From NCBI GenBank assembly GCA_024276075.1, contig JAJRXX010000003.1:1-64000 (forward strand): a DNA stretch of 64,000 nucleotides, in the 5' to 3' direction. The stretch comes from Planctomycetota bacterium. GTDB lineage: Bacteria > Planctomycetota > Phycisphaerae > Phycisphaerales > Phycisphaeraceae. The number at the start of each line of letters is the position of its first letter. Within the stretch, counting starts at the first letter, position 1. The notes beneath the pieces were generated by a model. It was not told the origin of the DNA, searched no databases, and saw only the letters and a program-made list of their open reading frames with translations. Below are positions 62,191-64,000 of the stretch, in pieces. Made by a program: the position numbers and the translations under genes.

Positions 62191-62340
62191 TTAGAGCAAC
62201 TGGCGTCATTAATCTTCATTGACCGGGTGGCACGGCTTGCTTGCAAGCCGTGAAATACAGATGTTTGTTACACCTACTATCCAAAATCAAGATGGAAAAT
62301 ATTGACGCCAGTTGCTCTAAAACATACGCAGTGCGTATTA
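62191..62340. mobile_element. MITE-like element, copy B, with an adjacent R6 repeat
   Basis: The element at 62191-62320 has near-perfect terminal repeats, TTAGAGCAACTGGCGTCA and its complement TTGACGCCAGTTGCTCTAA. It contains the same hairpin (62231-62252) and AAATACAGATGTTTGTTACA as copy A. An R6 palindrome (ACATACGCAGTGCGTATTA, 62322-62340) follows directly. It lies in the tig-clpX gap where clpP is usually found. Confidence 0.82.
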
Positions 62341-62776
62341 TCCCCAGCCTTTCGACTGGATACTCACATTGACACTTCCATAAATCCGCTACGATGCAGC
62401 GATCGGTGTAACCTCGCGGGGACCGTGTTTCCCTCGCCAATGAGCCTGAATTACCCCGAATACCCGCCCCCCACACGCTCAGGGATTCCGATAACCTTGG
62501 TGGCCTAGGAAGCTTGGCAATCAACTGCTATCGAGGGGTAAAAAAGTTTTAAGTCCACCGATTGTTATTCGTCGCCAAGTGGATTTTCGGTGGTATAATT
62601 AATCAACTTTTAGCATTGGCCACAAAGCGTATGGCGAGAGCTTAAAGGCGCGGTCAAGCCCGCCTTACCGATAGACGATCTAGCTGATGGCGAGGGGACT
62701 GCGCTGGGTCGCACCACTTATTTTATCGGCCACGGACTGACCTCGGTACGCTTCGTTTTTTATACGGGACGTGATA
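62341..62776. other. leader and promoter region of clpX
   Basis: About 435 bases without a gene. The best promoter is an extended -10, TGGTATAAT at 62591-62599; the -35 (around 62571) is poor, which extended -10 promoters tolerate. The remaining leader of about 170 bases to the clpX ATG contains no recognised repeat or riboswitch. No clpP ORF is found. Confidence 0.5.
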
Positions 62777-64000
62777 ATGTCGAATGATCGCAATGGTGGA
62801 AAAGGTGGCCGGAGTGGGCCTAAAAGCGGCGGCGGAGATTCAGACGAAAGCGGGTTCAAGGGCCGCCGCGTCACCACCTGCTCATTCTGCGGCAAGAACT
62901 CTCGCGAAGTCGGGCCCATGGTCGAAGGCCCCAGCGATGTTTATATCTGTGCGAACTGCACGGAGCTTTGTCAAAACATCTTTAAGCAAGAGCGTCGGCG
63001 TGTGCAGTCTGGCAGGCCGGTGGTCGGGGCCATCCCCACACCCCGCCAACTCAAAGAATACCTAGATCAATACGTGATCGGCCAGGAACAAGCGAAACGG
63101 GCCATGTCCGTTGCTGTTCATATTCACTACAAGCGCCTGGCGGCGGCGGAAAAAGAATCCGGCATCGACCTCGATAAATCAAACGTCTTGCTGATCGGTC
63201 CGACCGGCTCGGGCAAGACGCTGCTGGCGCGTACGCTAGCAAAAACGCTACACGTGCCGTTCGCCATCGGTGACGCCACCACACTCACCGAAGCGGGCTA
63301 CGTCGGTGAAGACGTCGAAAACCTGCTGCTGAAGCTGCTGCAATCCGCGGACTACGACATCGAGGCGACGCAGCGCGGCATCATCTACATCGACGAGATA
63401 GACAAGATCGGCAAGACCAGCCAAAACGTCTCGATCACACGCGACGTCTCGGGCGAGGGCGTCCAACAGGCATTACTGAAGATGCTCGAAGGCACCGTGG
63501 CAAACGTGCCACCCCAAGGCGGACGAAAACACCCCGAACAACAGTACATCCAGATCGACACGAGCAATATTCTCTTTATCTGTGCCGGCACGTTTGTCGG
63601 CTTGGAGGATATCATCCGCAAACGCTTGGGCCGAAAGTCCATCGGCTTCGGATCTGAAACGACGGACGAAGAGCATTCAGACGACAAGGGCACGCTGCTA
63701 TCGCAGGTCACTCCCGACGATATTATTGAGTTCGGCATGATCCCCGAGCTGATCGGTCGCCTGCCGATCATCACCCCGCTAATGCCTCTGACCAGCGATA
63801 TGCTGGTGCAAATCCTTACCGAGCCGAAAAACGCGCTGATCCGGCAGTACCAGCATTTCTTTAAGATGGAAAATGCCGAGTTGGAGTTCACCCCCACCGC
63901 TCTATCCAAGCTAGCGGAAAGGGCGATGGCGCGCGACACCGGTGCACGGGCACTGCGCTCGGTTATTGAGGATGTCATGCTCGACCTGATGTATGATCTG
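62777..64000 (+). CDS. clpX: ATP-dependent Clp protease ATP-binding subunit ClpX (3' end cut by window)
   Basis: The first 408 codons of ClpX. After a Gly/Ser-rich start ([13 protein letters not shown]) comes the zinc-binding domain with CSFCGK and CANCTELC. The AAA+ domain has Walker [14 protein letters not shown], the sensor/pore region [12 protein letters not shown], Walker [12 protein letters not shown], and later [11 protein letters not shown]. It continues past 64000. ClpX unfolds substrates for ClpP. clpP is not between tig and clpX, so it must be elsewhere. The start was read directly from the sequence. Confidence 0.96.
   Translation, partial: MSNDRNGGKGGRSGPKSGGGDSDESGFKGRRVTTCSFCGKNSREVGPMVEGPSDVYICANCTELCQNIFKQERRRVQSGRPVVGAIPTPRQLKEYLDQYVIGQEQAKRAMSVAVHIHYKRLAAAEKESGIDLDKSNVLLIGPTGSGKTLLARTLAKTLHVPFAIGDATTLTEAGYVGEDVENLLLKLLQSADYDIEATQRGIIYIDEIDKIGKTSQNVSITRDVSGEGVQQALLKMLEGTVANVPPQGGRKHPEQQYIQIDTSNILFICAGTFVGLEDIIRKRLGRKSIGFGSETTDEEHSDDKGTLLSQVTPDDIIEFGMIPELIGRLPIITPLMPLTSDMLVQILTEPKNALIRQYQHFFKMENAELEFTPTALSKLAERAMARDTGARALRSVIEDVMLDLMYDL

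Overview
The window reads as a GC-rich, densely coded chromosomal segment of a flagellated, diderm bacterium. I infer Planctomycetota, class Phycisphaerae. The pointers are a PEP-CTERM surface protein, a secreted prenyltransferase/squalene-oxidase repeat protein, split and orphan versions of normally clustered genes (nuoB, groES, tig/clpX without clpP), frequent GTG/TTG starts, and many dispersed hairpin repeats. The phylum is inference from gene content and style, not from a marker tree. I saw no rRNA or tRNA gene, CRISPR array, prophage or transposase.

Layout. 1-6.1 kb: a possible divergent gene start at the edge, a Rieske ferredoxin, an M20 peptidase, a PEP-CTERM protein and a translationally coupled pair, mtnA plus a class II aldolase (5'-methylthioadenosine or 5'-deoxyadenosine salvage). 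6.2-8.6 kb (minus strand): argB-argF-hypothetical. 8.9-17.8 kb: VanZ-like protein and lipoprotein, a GH35-like protein whose expected acid/base Glu is Arg, an orphan GroES, aroA, a methyltransferase and an MsbA-type ABC exporter. 17.9-19.7 kb (minus): MBL-fold hydrolase, small lipoprotein and orphan nuoB. 19.9-26.4 kb: two complete Trk/Ktr-type potassium uptake pairs and a universal stress protein. 26.5-32.3 kb: a YcgR-like PilZ protein, a flippase-like membrane protein, small membrane proteins and a prenyltransferase-repeat protein, in the most repeat-rich part. 32.4-41.5 kb: ftsW/rodA-type gene, murG, polyprenyl synthase, dxs, mazG, copA, purE.

41.8-53.9 kb is a flagellar block, all plus strand: small ORF-flgF-flgG-flgA-flgH-flgI-flgJ(N)-flgN-flgK-flgL-fliW-csrA-flagellin. 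It holds the distal rod, P and L rings, hook-filament junction, filament and the FliW/CsrA regulators. The flagellin leader has a perfect hairpin that puts the Shine-Dalgarno in its loop, just before the ATG. This is a classical CsrA target and implies FliW-CsrA-flagellin homeostasis. The YcgR-like protein at 26.5 kb may tie c-di-GMP to the same motor.

54-64 kb: trpG/pabA, an enlarged leuS, a PagL-like lipid A deacylase with a G10 tract in its leader, a biotin-dependent carboxyltransferase subunit, trigger factor and clpX (running off the right edge).

The gaps hold at least eight families of short hairpin repeats, often stacked in similar order, and two copies of a ~130-bp MITE-like element with terminal inverted repeats. 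The strongest candidates for new biology are the CsrA hairpins, the modular repeat cassettes, the MITE, the G10 tract before the lipid A deacylase and the GH35 active-site change. I found no clear undescribed multi-gene system.
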